Shown here: in pieces, positions 11,901 to 22,463 of the stretch | Position numbering within the stretch: position 1 is the first letter of the stretch | Layout of the letters: each line of letters begins with the position of its first letter | Assembly: GCF_021462225.1 (NCBI RefSeq) | Contig: NC_061797.1 | Location: forward strand, 33,444,147-33,508,146 | Direction: 5' to 3' | DNA from: Girardinichthys multiradiatus | Taxonomy: Eukaryota > Chordata > Actinopteri > Cyprinodontiformes > Goodeidae | Length of the DNA stretch: 64,000 bases | The notes under the pieces: generated by a model | Databases searched by the model: none | What the model was told of the DNA's origin: nothing | What the model saw: only the letters and a program-made list of their open reading frames with translations | Translations under genes and position numbers: made by a program

Positions 11901-14900
11901 CAAGACATGGTCTTCGCTGCCTGCTGAGGAGGAAGATGAGGAGGAGGAAGGACAACATCCTCATGTAAAGTTCCTACCTCCAGAAGGCGGTGTTCCCTCA
12001 CCGCAGCTTAGGTACTCTGAGAGTAAGCTAGCGCCCGCCCAGGAAGTAGCTGCAGCAGCAAACCCATCAGCTGGAGGTCAGACACATGTCAACGTGAACT
12101 TTGACACCAGCCAGACATCTGTTCTGTCAACAGACACCAGTCTAGAGTACTATGATGCTACTCTCTCAGAAGACCCCAAAGGAGCACGGGGACCAATGGT
12201 TGCAGAGGATGATGACGATGATGTAGTGACACTGAACATCAAGCCTGTGACTGAAAACGAACCAGAACAAAGGTCTGACATTACCATAGAGCAAAGCTTT
12301 AACCTCCCATCAGAGGATGCAGATAAGGAAGAGGAGTTTCTGAAGGAAGCAGAGCCCTGTGAGGAAGTCACTGAGGGTGCTTCTGATCAGAAGGTATATG
12401 AGGAGGAGAGAGCTGAATCTAAACGAGAAGAGTATCTGAACCTTGTCTCAGTGAGCAAACAGGACGATATTGCAAGTCCTGACCAAGAGGAGCGATCTCC
12501 TCTCCAGGAAGGTAGGTTACTGTTGTTCTAATTAATGTCTTTACTCTAAAAACAAGAAGGTTGGAAGCTTAACACAAAGCCTGGACCAAAATCATTTGGA
12601 GTTGATATTCTTTTAATAAGAAAATAATCTGGATAACTTAACGTTTCTCCACTCTTCTTTAACAAGTTCTCTGGTCCGTTTCACTTGGTGCAGTTGTTAA
12701 CCAGCTACCTGAGAGCTCAGACACTGAGATCAGATCTGAGGAGCAGCAGGTGAAAGGTGAAGAACTAAACGTTCAGTGGGAAGCACCTGAGTTGAACCTT
12801 GAGCAACCCAAACCATCTGAAGAAGGTAAAGCCACAAACCAAGCAGCACAGGATCAGCTGCAGACCGCAGGTAAGCTCTTACATTTCTAAAGGACCTACA
12901 CAGATGTGGTTGACCATTTTCATAACCTGAAATTAATCATTTAAACCTCATAGAAATGTGTTTTAATACTGAACTGGTGTGCTCTTCAGAAAGTGCACTG
13001 ATCGTTTTTGTCGTTTCCCCTTAGACCTGACCGACTTTGTGCAGCAGCACCTGTTTGGTGAGGACCTGTCACTTTCTCTCAGCCGCTCAGCAATCCACAA
13101 CGCCTCACTGAGCCAGACTTCCTTAAACAGGTGTGTGCTTCTCCTAAAACACAGACACTACTGTTCAAAAACACAAGAATGCAAGTGTATTTAAAACAAT
13201 TAGGGTGTCTTTGAAAAGTAAATGTATTTCAGAGATGTTTTTTCAAAGTGAAACTCGTAGAAATATTACACAGGGATATATTTCAAGTGTTTATTTCAGG
13301 TAATTTAATGGTTATAGCTTCCAACTAATGAAAACCCTAAATTCAGTTCCTGAGGAAGTTTTAAATATTGCATAAAAAAGATTTTGTACACAGAAATGTC
13401 AGCCTACTGAAATATATGTACATGTACTATACAGTATATTCACTTGGTACTCTGTGTGGCTTAGGGCTGCGCCATATTTAAACGTTTTGCTATGGCAGTA
13501 ATACTGGTAAATAATGTGATGACAATATCAGTTGCAATATATGCATATTTTCTTCTTTCCTCTTTTTTTCATCTGTTCTTCCATCACTCTGTCCTTCAGC
13601 ATTTTTGGCACTGTCATTTGTGTCCAGTGTGAATGTCTGCTGCCCTGAGACGCTGTTCAACTGGTTAGACATTGTTAGCCAAGAGTTTTGCACTTCAGAC
13701 AGTCCTTTGCAATATAATTATTGCACACAGTCATATTGCAGTAACAATATTTTTGCAGTATTTTGTGCAGCCCTAATGCATTTACTGCATCAGTGCAGCG
13801 TAGCATGCAGGTGATTGGCCAGTTGCTCTGCTGAGGTGTTAAGGAAGCTCAGGTTGCTTAGAAAGCAGCTTTTGGCTTGTCTGAGGTGCTCACAGTCTTA
13901 TCTTTTTCTTTACAATGCTTCATAGATTCGAGTATAGTGGTCATCACAGTGGACCATGGTCATTAAAGCACCTACTGGTACATTAGCCAGTGTAAGCAGG
14001 AAAATGTGCTGGATACGTCTGTGCTTTTGAATCCCTGATTCCCCCACAATCCATGTTTTCTGAATCGCCCCTAAATTCTTAAATAAACCTTTCTTCCCAG
14101 AACCCCCAAGTGAACACCCAGCTTCTTTAGCAATGGCGTTCTGTAGCTCATCCTCCTGCTGGACTGTCAAAGGCAGCATTTTTTTTTTTTCCACTATTAT
14201 TGAGATCACAGCATAAAATTTAATTTTTGAATTTTCCATTAAATGTTCTCATTTTATGAAAAACTGAATCTTGATTTTCATTAGCTGGAAGCCACACTCA
14301 TCTAAATTAAATTGATTAAACTCTTATAATTTTCTGTGCAAGTAATCTATACAAGTTGCACTTCTGGAATGAATTTACTGAAATAAATCAACTTTTCAAA
14401 GATGTAGTAATTTATGTACCTGTATTCCTAGAGGAACATTTTTTTTTATCCTGAATTGTAGCCCCTGTTTAGATTAATAATTTTAGAAATTAAACACTTT
14501 GTAATGAGCAGGCATTCTTTGTGATTTGTGGTGCTTTTGATTCGCATAAAAAAAATCTTGAGATTCGTAAATATGTTTCCAATATGTTTTTGACATGTTT
14601 AAAATGGCTGCCATCTTCCTTTGCAGTGAGTTATTGGGGGAGGTTGAAGAGGAGGAGCAGCCGCCAGCTGTAGATCCCTCAGCGTTCACAACACAGAAAT
14701 CCACCGTTTCTGAGAGCTCCTCAGAGCCGACAGGCACCGACTCCCACTGTGAGGAAGAGTACATACCCTCACACATTTACAGTTGTTCTGGTATTCTTGT
14801 TAAATACGCAGATTTTTCTGTTTGTGCTCTCCTAGCTGTGGTGAGTGTGAACGATAGCGAAGAATTGTCCAGCTCTGCATCTGAGGATGAAGGCGGAGAA

Positions 14901-17900
14901 GAAGAGGAGGAGTCATCTAATCAAGCTGAGGAGGAGGAGGGAGAAGATGAAGAAGAGGAGGAAGACGAAGTGGAAGACTCCGGTAGTGAGGTGGAGATCA
15001 TCGATGAGGTTCAGGGTAATGGGAGGCTGCCACCACTCCAACCCAGTTCAGCCTTCATGCAGCAGGAGCACGCTCACTTCCTGCAGGAACTTTCAGAGCA
15101 GCAGGCGGCTGAGTTCTCTCTGATCACACCTGGTGCAGAGTTGAAGGTAACGATTGGTGACCTGAAACATTTCTAGATCACATTAAATTCAAATAAAATC
15201 TGCCTCTCTCCTACTGTAGGCATACAATTTGATCATTTTAATCAATTGGAATAAGCAGGCTTTTTTTTTTATGTCTTTGCAGATGGAGGAAGATATAGAA
15301 AGCGAGGTTGTGATGGTGAGACTCGGCGGACATGACGGAGGGATGGTTCCAGACACAGAGCAGAGATCACCATACATGGAGCTCAAACCTTCCACCACTC
15401 TGCTGGTTCCCTTCGAGTTCATGGAAGGACAGCAAGACCTGGTAGACGGCGCTCACTTCGCTCTTCCTGAGCTTCAGCCGAGCGTTGTGGCCGATGAGCA
15501 GCAGCCTGAAACTCACACCGGCTTCACACTGATGCTGGACACGGATGAGGATGGAGTTACAGAGGCGCTGGCTGCTGGGAATGATCTGCAGATGTCTGAG
15601 CTTCCTGCCCAGCCTCAGATACAAAGTGAAAATCTTTTGGATAAATGCGACGTTATTACTTTGAACACAGATAACATAGAAGAAGCTGCTCAAGAAGAAG
15701 AAAGAAAAGAGTTCGAGAACTTGGATCAGAATGATGTATATGTAGTGGGGGAGGAAGAGCCTGGAAATGACCAGGCAGATCTGCAGACTGAATTTACTGC
15801 AGCAAAGCAGGAGACGGATGACTCTGCAGAGCAGAAAGATTTAAAATTGGAAGAAATTAGAATATTTTCTGAAGATGAGGAATCTGCTGCTGTATCGGTT
15901 CCAGGAGAACCTCTAGCTGCTGTAAATGACACAGACTCCACAGCAAAAACAGAAGCTGTTGAAGAGGAGGTGTCAAAAGAGGACAAAACAATGCCTGCTG
16001 AGGAGGTGCCGCTGCCTGAGGGGAACGGGTCTGTAGATACAGAGATGGGAAAAACCGAGTCTGCTGTGGAGGACAAGAAACATGACCACATAACATCATC
16101 AGAGACCGAAGCTAGATCTGAGGAGGAAACAGAGGAGAAACCCAGGAGAATACTGAGGCATAGAAATGTTAAAGAGGAACTGGGGGAGCAGGTTGTGAGT
16201 TCAGATAGTCAAACTGAGAAACAAACCGTGGCCTCTCAGAGAAAGAAAGCTCCCTCTACTCCAACACGGAGGATGACAAGAGGAAGGAACGTTACTTTTA
16301 TCTCTCCTCTTCCTCAGGCAGCAGACGAGAGAGAGCAGGATGGAAACACAGAGTTTGATAAACAGAGCATTGCTGTTCCTGCTACAGCAACTCGTACTTC
16401 TAGAAAAGGTCAACCGCTCCAAACCGCCACACCTCGTAGAAGTACTCGCAAAACTCAGCCGGAACTTTCTAAAGAGGAGGCTGAAGGCATGGATAATGAG
16501 ATTTCACTTGCTTCAACCTCTAAAACGCCTTCGCCAGGCAGACGTTCGCATAGAGCCACTGCAACAAGAACCAGCATCAAAGACAAATCTCTGACCACAG
16601 AGGTAGAAATCAAAGAAGACAGCCAAGAGGATGAGGTTGTGAAAACAACAAGGAGTCGCAGAACCAGCTCCAAGACTGAAACTCCTTCCAAAAGCAGCAC
16701 GACTCAGACAGGCACTCCCAGGAGGTCTAGCAGAAAGATGGTGAATACCGGCGAGGTAGAGCCGACACCTCTGGAGGCGGTCAAAGAAGAGAATAAAGAG
16801 GAGCCTGTTGTCCCTCCTGTGAAACGCAGCTCCAGAAAGATGAGACCAGAGGTCCTGCCAGCAGTGTTTGAAGAAGATGAGAAAAAGCAGCAACTTTCCA
16901 GCCCTGGGAGGACAACTCGACAGTTTAGCCTGAATGTGTATCCACAAGTAAGGATTCAACCTTAGATAAAACAGGAAAACCTTTGACACCTTCAGACAGT
17001 CTATGTTTCTATTATCATTTTCATCTCATCATTTTCTCCATCTCTTACATCATATAACATTTAAAATCCATAGGTCAAACTGGTTGCTGTGTCCCTTCCT
17101 CAGAACAACAGCAAGAAGAGAGAAGCAGCTGCTCCAGAAAACTCGAAAGAAGGCAACGATCTCTCTGATTCTGATCCCAGTAAGAGCGCTGGCCAGTCAA
17201 ACTCGCGTCGCCTTACGAGAAGCAGACTCTGGGACCACCCCGAGGAAGATCTGCCCCTGCTGGACTCACCATTAGAGGTGGATTCTGAAACTCCTGTTGC
17301 AGATGCCCTCATCAAGAGACTGAAGGATGAGGAGGAGAAACGGGAAGGTACGGACGAGGCTGTTTAACTTAACATGTCTGTCACAGTCTAATTACTAGTT
17401 AGAGTTTGAAAGTAATGTTTTGGTTGTAAGATTCAAGACCAAAATATATATCTGTATGTAAATATGTGACCTTGTGAATACAGGTGGTATCATAATAAAG
17501 GTGGAGAGAACCAGGAAAAAGAGCACAAAACCATCAGTGGAGCAGGTTTCATGTCAGCCTCCTGTAACAGACGTGGTAGCTGAACCTGCAGAAAACGAGT
17601 CCATTCCAGGAGGACACTCATTCATCTACTCGCCCTCCCGACAGCGACAAACAAGAGGTGAGCCGACTCCCTGCTGGTTTGTATTCCTCCACCCATCCAC
17701 GGAGGTTTTAACCTTGTACTGTTCCTGTGTTTCAGCTCGTACAGCAGACTCTCCTGATCCAAGTGAGGACTTGGAGGCTCCAGTCACACGCAGCCGGAGT
17801 AGTGTCAAAGGTGCTTCTGTTCAGGTAGGAGCTTCGGTTTAATCAGCATCACTCTCAGTGGTGAAAGATGAACTTGTTTATTTAGGATTCTGGACCGATT

Positions 17901-19683
17901 GTATTTTATTTAATCTCAAATCATGATGCTGCCGCCTCCATGTTTCATTCATGGTGCAGGTGTGTTCAGGTTTTTGTGCAATGTTAGCTTTCTGCCACAC
18001 AAACCGTTCTTCAGTTGTGGTGTCAGCTGATCAGAGCACCTTCGTCCACATGTTTGCTGTGTCCCCTACATGGCTTTTAGCACACTGTAAACGGGAACTC
18101 ATTGCTTTGGCACAGAAAGGTCAGATGTGTTTGTTGCATAACTGGTAGTTGTCCTGTCAATAGATTCTCCCACCCGAGCTCTGGATTGCTGCTGCTTCTC
18201 CAGAGTTACCATGAGCCTCTTGGCTGCGTCTGTAATTAGTCAGTTCAGGTGGAGAGCTATGTCTTGGTTAGTTTCAGTTCTGCCATACTCTTTCCATTAT
18301 CAGAAGATGGACTAAACAGTGCTTCAAGAGATAGTTGGTCGGAATATTGTTTTATAACCTTTAAACTGAACTGTCAGCTGTGTACCTTGGTGTCCGTGAT
18401 GCTGTTTGTTCACTATTGTTCTCTAACAAACCTCTGAAAATGGCTGCATTTAATCCGAGATTAAAACAGTTTGAGTAAGGGTTTTATTTAGGGTATTAGA
18501 GTAAAGATCCGTTGTGGTGAAGAGAGAGCTGAGCCGAAAAGCGAAGCTCTCAATTTACCGGTCGGTCTACGTTCCTACCCTCACCTATGGCCATGAACTT
18601 TGGGGTCATGACCAAAAGAACGAGATCCCGGATACAAGCGGCTGAAATGAGCTTCCTCTGTAGGGTGGCCGGGCACTCCCTTAGAGATAGGGTGAGGAGC
18701 TCGGCCATCCGGGAGGAGCTCAGAGTAGAGCCGCTGCTCCTCCACATCAAGAGGAGCCAGTTGAGGTGGCTCGGGCATCTATACCGGATGCCTCCTGGAC
18801 GCCTTCCTCAGGAGGTGTTCCAGGCACGTCCCACCGGGAGGAGGCCCAGGGGACGGCCCAGGACACGCTGGAGGGACTATGTCTCTCGGCTGGCCTGGGA
18901 ACACCTTGGGCTCCCCCTGGAGGAACTGGAGGAGGTGTCTGGAGAGAGGGACATCTGGGAGTCTGCTGCCCCCGCGACCCGGTCCCGGATAAGCGGAAGA
19001 CGACAAGTACGAGTAAAGGGGGGCAAATGCATGTGTATTTGGAGAAAAAAATTGAAAATAATTTAATGATTTCCTTCCACTTCAGACTTATGTACTACTT
19101 TGTCTTGGCCTGTCAATAAAATACATTGAATTTTATGATTTACGTAACAAAATCTGGAAAGGTTGAAGGGGTTTGAATACTTTTGCAAATAGTTTATCTT
19201 GTTTTTTATTTTCCTTTTAGGATAAAGTTTCTTCAAAAGAGCATCGCATTGAAGTGGAGAAAACATCTAAAACCAGAAAAACAAGCAAAAACACAGCCAA
19301 GTAAGAACTGTTTTAAAACCAGAGCTTCCCACTAAATCCTCTAGCAAAAAAAAAACAAAACTGCAGGCTACATTTTTATTTATTATGAAGTTGCATAAAT
19401 TTAAATGTTTGACCGCTATCCTTTAAAGAATGAAAACTAATAAAAAGGTCCTCGCTTTTCTCCCGTCTTTCTTCTCAGATCCAGAGCTGCTTCAGCGTCT
19501 GTTCAGATCGCAGAGGTGGAACTGGTCTCACCTCTGCCCAGTCCGACTCCAACTGATCTGCTCCCGCGAGCACTGAAGAGGATTACAGACGGAGAGGTCC
19601 CGACCTCCACCAGGAACCTTCGGCGCAAACGCATAATGGAAACGGTTTTCTCAAAACCCGTCACCAGAAGGAGGAAACTTTGA
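2956..19683 (+). CDS. ahctf1: ELYS / AHCTF1 nucleoporin (37 exons visible, 5' end missing)
   Basis: ELYS binds chromatin at mitotic exit and recruits the Nup107-160 complex to begin nuclear pore assembly. Exons: 2956-3058, 3338-3518, 3626-3833, 4089-4205, 4343-4427, 4544-4694, 4890-5022, 5145-5326, 5438-5499, 5925-6053, 6145-6235, 6428-6517, 6856-6996, 7285-7389, 7717-7813, 7961-8084, 8205-8261, 8419-8565, 9353-9543, 9635-9779, 9879-10010, 10182-10329, 10466-10616, 10715-10822, 11124-11268, 11520-11735, 11848-12511, 12694-12870, 13025-13130, 14627-14748, 14836-15146, 15283-16947, 17074-17347, 17484-17657, 17736-17824, 19221-19300, 19479-19683. They encode about 2434 residues in continuous phase. 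Exons to about 6053 match the N-terminal beta-propeller ([38 protein letters not shown]); those to about 10329 match the alpha-solenoid ([13 protein letters not shown]). The rest is disordered, acidic then basic, ending in RRKL. The start and about 90-95 N-terminal residues lie outside. Exon 11520-11735 carries RITF and exon 15283-16947 carries RNVTF, both RVxF-like. I see no canonical RGRP AT-hook. Confidence 0.95.
5438..5924 (+). other. ahctf1: ahctf1 exon with GC donor and following GC-AG intron
   Basis: The exon 5438-5499 ends in AAAGAG and is followed by GCAAGT, so the intron 5500-5924 starts with GC rather than GT and ends in a normal AG. The reading frame across the junction (QKE then TLSF) matches the ELYS family, and no GT nearby keeps that frame. 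GC donors with an otherwise perfect consensus are a known minor class in vertebrates. The intron also contains a truncated SINE. Confidence 0.8.
5539..5724 (+). repeat. 5'-truncated tRNA-derived SINE fragment
   Basis: The body matches the SINE at 53722-53945: the shared stretch with a cluster of GATGTGCA and ATCGG, then GGCTCTAG, AAGCACTTTGAGTGG, and the tail AAAAGTGCTGTATAAAT. The tRNA-like head with its A and B boxes is missing; similarity begins just after where box B would be. Confidence 0.75.
8566..9114. other. ahctf1 intron, AT-rich, nothing recognised
   Basis: Intronic DNA between exons 8419-8565 and 9353-9543, upstream of the Tc1 relic. It is rich in AAATAAAT-like words, with no gene or named repeat that I can support. 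Confidence 0.5.
9115..9310 (-). repeat. Old Tc1 transposase relic (C-terminal part)
   Basis: Reads like a heavily mutated version of copy 1 near 745-900: CTTTTGCATAAATTACTGC, then a GGCATTAACCTGTGGC block and TGCTGAGGTGTTCAGGCTGCT, in the same order and orientation. It lies in the ahctf1 intron 8566-9352 and has no coding capacity. Confidence 0.6.
13131..13784. other. ahctf1 intron, nothing recognised
   Basis: AT-rich intronic DNA downstream of exon 13025-13130 and upstream of a Tc1 relic. I see no additional exon or named repeat. Confidence 0.5.
13785..14190 (-). repeat. Old Tc1 transposase relic
   Basis: Order of blocks follows the minus-strand Tc1 coding region: TGCTGAGGTGTTAAGG (about 13829), then CCATGGTCATTAAAGCACC and CAGTGTAAGCAGG (aligning with CCATGGTCAGTAAACC and CTGTGAGCAGG of copy 1), then an N-terminal part whose minus-strand frame reads [13 protein letters not shown], resembling a Tc1 helix-turn-helix. 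Stops and frameshifts interrupt it. It lies inside the ahctf1 intron 13131-14626 and is far more diverged than the young copies. Confidence 0.6.
14749..14835 (+). other. ahctf1: Short in-frame optional intron of ahctf1 (87 nt)
   Basis: A GTGAGG donor at 14749 and a CTCCTAG acceptor before 14836 define an 87-nt intron between two acidic ELYS exons. Its length is a multiple of three and it has no stop in frame, so the sequence can be translated through (adding 29 residues) or spliced out. The retained peptide is hydrophobic and Cys-rich, unlike the acidic flanks, which argues that splicing is the norm. Confidence 0.6.
17890..19195 (-). repeat. Old Tc1-like relic interrupted by an RTE fragment
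   Basis: The left part reads CATGATGCTGCCGCCTCCAT, the reverse complement of the HGGGSIM-type motif region of vertebrate Tc1 transposases. The right part has the AATAAAATACATT and GGGGTTTGAATACTTTTGCAA end typical of an abundant vertebrate Tc1 family. The two halves are separated by an RTE 3' fragment (18507-19010); joining the flanks across it restores the expected AGAGTAAAGGGGG order. It fills the ahctf1 intron 17825-19220. Confidence 0.7.
18507..19010 (+). mobile_element. RTE-clade LINE, 5'-truncated 3' fragment
   Basis: About 500 bp corresponding to the last part of the reverse-transcriptase ORF and 3' end (frame reads [42 protein letters not shown]). It is flanked by GAGTAAAG on both sides (18499-18506 and 19011-19018), of which the last bases are probably the target duplication. 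It is closely similar to 27500-28009. It has no function of its own. Confidence 0.9.
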
Positions 19684-20270
19684 GGAGCCTGGAGGTGGTA
19701 GTAACCAGTGAACCTCAGAGGGCCATTTGGTTCAAATCGTCATGAGCTGTCAAAAAAGAACGGCCTGAACTGACGATTGTTCTTCTTGAAATGCCTCGTA
19801 GTGCTGCAGTTTCTCTAAAAACTTTCTCTGCTGAGAGCAAAATGAAAGCCGTGGAGGTGGGATGGTTTATTTCTGGGACAAAACACAACAGATTCAGTGT
19901 GAAGGAGGGTTTATTTTTGGAGTTTACATTTCCTTCTCATGCAGACTTGATTTCACTTGATAAACGGCCATTTTGTTTGGCATCGTCAGCTTGAGCTCTG
20001 GACACAGAACGGCACAAAGAAAAGCAATAAATGTGGGTTTTTTGAGGCTCCCAATGATAAACTGAACCGATCTCATGAAGAGGTTTTATTCACATTCTGT
20101 TATTTTAAGGTTTTCTTTTCTTGTTGCTGTTTACTTTTAAAAATTAAAGGTCTGTTTTTCTGTTCAAGAGAAAAAAGGCAACAGTCTGGTAGGGATCTAT
20201 TTCTACTGCTAGATTTGTATATAGTCATTTGTTATGTTCCAAATAAAGTTAATAATTAAATCCTAAGGAA
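19684..20270 (+). other. ahctf1: ahctf1 3' untranslated region with poly(A) signal
   Basis: The CDS ends with TGA at 19681-19683. The first good AATAAA lies at 20242-20247, so a 3' UTR of about 580 nt is the simplest model. The true cleavage site is inferred. Confidence 0.65.
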
Positions 20271-22463
20271 TTAAGTTTATTTTGAATTTGAAGTGTCTTG
20301 AATGCATTTGATGATCACATCAGATTGCCTTTGCCAAAGTCTTAAAATCAAAATAGATTTTAGAGAATTTTGTGTGGAAAACTGCTGCTGTCAGCAGATC
20401 TGGGAGAGATGTAAAGGAGAAAAAGTGCACAACAATTTGCAGATGTAAAAGTAGCTTGGGGTTTGATTAATGCAATTTATGGCAACAAGTATCTGATTCA
20501 GACTATTTTCTGATGAATGTATGTAGAATGTCTTATTTTTGATGACTGCTCTTTGATAAATACGACTAAACTTGAAAAAACTCCAGTCTTTTTGGTGTCA
20601 GTCTCATTTTCTCTTTACAGTCTTGAGTGCAGGTGTGACATCCAAGACAACCAGTGCATGCATGAGAAACAGAGTAAAAAAAGATGACTAGACCTGACAT
20701 TTCTGCACAGAACGCAGAAATTTTAGTGTATTTTTTAAGTGATCCCATCTAATACCTTTACAGTCCTTTAAGCATGTTTGCTACTGTCGGTTTTTATTTG
20801 TCCAGCTCTTAATAAGCAGGAGTTGCACCAAAGTTCTGTAAAACAATGAAATAAAATTATCATGAGAAAGGGAGACACCTGCTGGTCATTTTGTGCAATT
20901 ATTTGGTTGGCGTTCATGATGGAAAGTATGTCAAACAAAACGGCTTGACAACTTATTTTATGGGTTAATACTATAATACTTAAATAGCATATTTATGAAT
21001 ATAACATTTGTTACAAATTGTTTTTATACCGTATTGTTTTTGTTTGTTTCCTAAAAGAAACTCAAATTTGAATGTCAAGATGCTGATCTTTCTTTGATTT
21101 CTGATATAAACTTCAAGAAATTTCCAACCTTGGCATATTTCAGAAAAACATATTTGGACCCATCTACAATCTTTCTGGCTGGATATCTAACATTTAACCA
21201 AACATTAGATGGGTTGTATATTTAATTTGTTGACACTGAACTCAAACCGCTCTAAATTAGAGTGTTTTAAAAATAGTCCTGCTGATGATGTGTGTATACA
21301 GACATCTGTTTATGTTAATTACACTTTGAGAAGCTTTGAAATTATGTCAAGACTGTTACTTTATTTTTCAATCTAAAGCTCATAGAAAACACCAAATAAA
21401 TAAAAAATTAAACCTAGTTATGTGATTTTGTTTTCCACACAATTTAGTGTAGTGATTTTAATCGTAGAGAGAATCAAAGTCTTTTCCAACCTGAAGGACA
21501 TCAGTCAGTGTTTTCCAACACGTTTGGTTTATATTTTGTTTTACGCTGGTTTAAAACAATGGAAGCTCACTCTGTTGGACATGAACAATCAGGCTTCCTG
21601 AAAAGATGAGTGTAGCTTATTAATCTGGTTATTTGCGTTCTAATGTAAAATATGATAAAATACTGGATTAATGAAACATATTTTTAGTAGCTCATTTCTG
21701 ATCGGTAATGTCTGATGTTTTGTCTAAAATATAATATTTCGACTGTCTGAAGTATTTGTTCCCCCCTCATAACATTGGAACAAAATAACTTACAGGCAGG
21801 TCTTTCTCAGTGTTTATTCCTAAGTAAAAACTCAGAAATAAGTTATTTCAAAAAATATTAGTGAATGTTGTTTTGTATATCATTTTGTTTTTTATATAAC
21901 AACCTCGTGGTAGTTTCTAAAATTGATGTAAAAATCATAATAACCCACACTGTATAGCATCCACAGTTTTTTTTTTTTTTTTGTTTTTTTTTTTTGGAGC
22001 TGTAGATTAAAAATAAAATAAAAACCTTGACATGGTTACGTTTCGTCGTTTTACCGACAAATCGATCAGAAAAGCTTTGCAGACGGTCAGATCCGCCTTT
22101 CTGGCTGCAGTGCGCGCCCCCGACACAGGGGGAACAGACTGCCAGCACTCTGTGTCTCTTTTATAGTTCATAGAGATAGATGTGGTGAAAGTGAAACTGG
22201 AACCAGCCAGCTCCTCAGAAACAACAACATCGGTGACAAATTAAATAAAAGTTTCCTTTCATTACATATTCAGTTTTCACGTTACTGATCCAGAAGAAGC
22301 CTAAACCGCAGTGTGCGGCAGCTTTAGCTCGTCTCCACTTACATCACGCTGTCCAGCATGATTCAGCCCTGAATGTCTCCAGGTTACTAAGTAACTCGAC
22401 ACAGCTTTGTGTTGGTCTGTGTTAGGGAGCGGATCTTTCCGTCAGTCCTGGATCAGCTGCACC
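20271..22463. other. Intergenic region between ahctf1 and kif28, plus kif28 5' UTR
   Basis: About 2.1 kb of AT-rich DNA with no convincing coding frame. A long poly-T run lies near 21967-21997. From about 22080 to 22460 the GC content rises (for example GCGCGCCCCCGACACAGGGG near 22111), which suggests the kif28 promoter and first-exon area. I see no clear TATA box at a fitting distance from the start codon. Confidence 0.5.

Noticed and set aside
13910..14239. A 109-codon frame on the minus strand in an ahctf1 intron
   Set aside because: Its sequence resembles the N-terminal part of a degraded Tc1 transposase and sits in a longer relic; not a separate gene.
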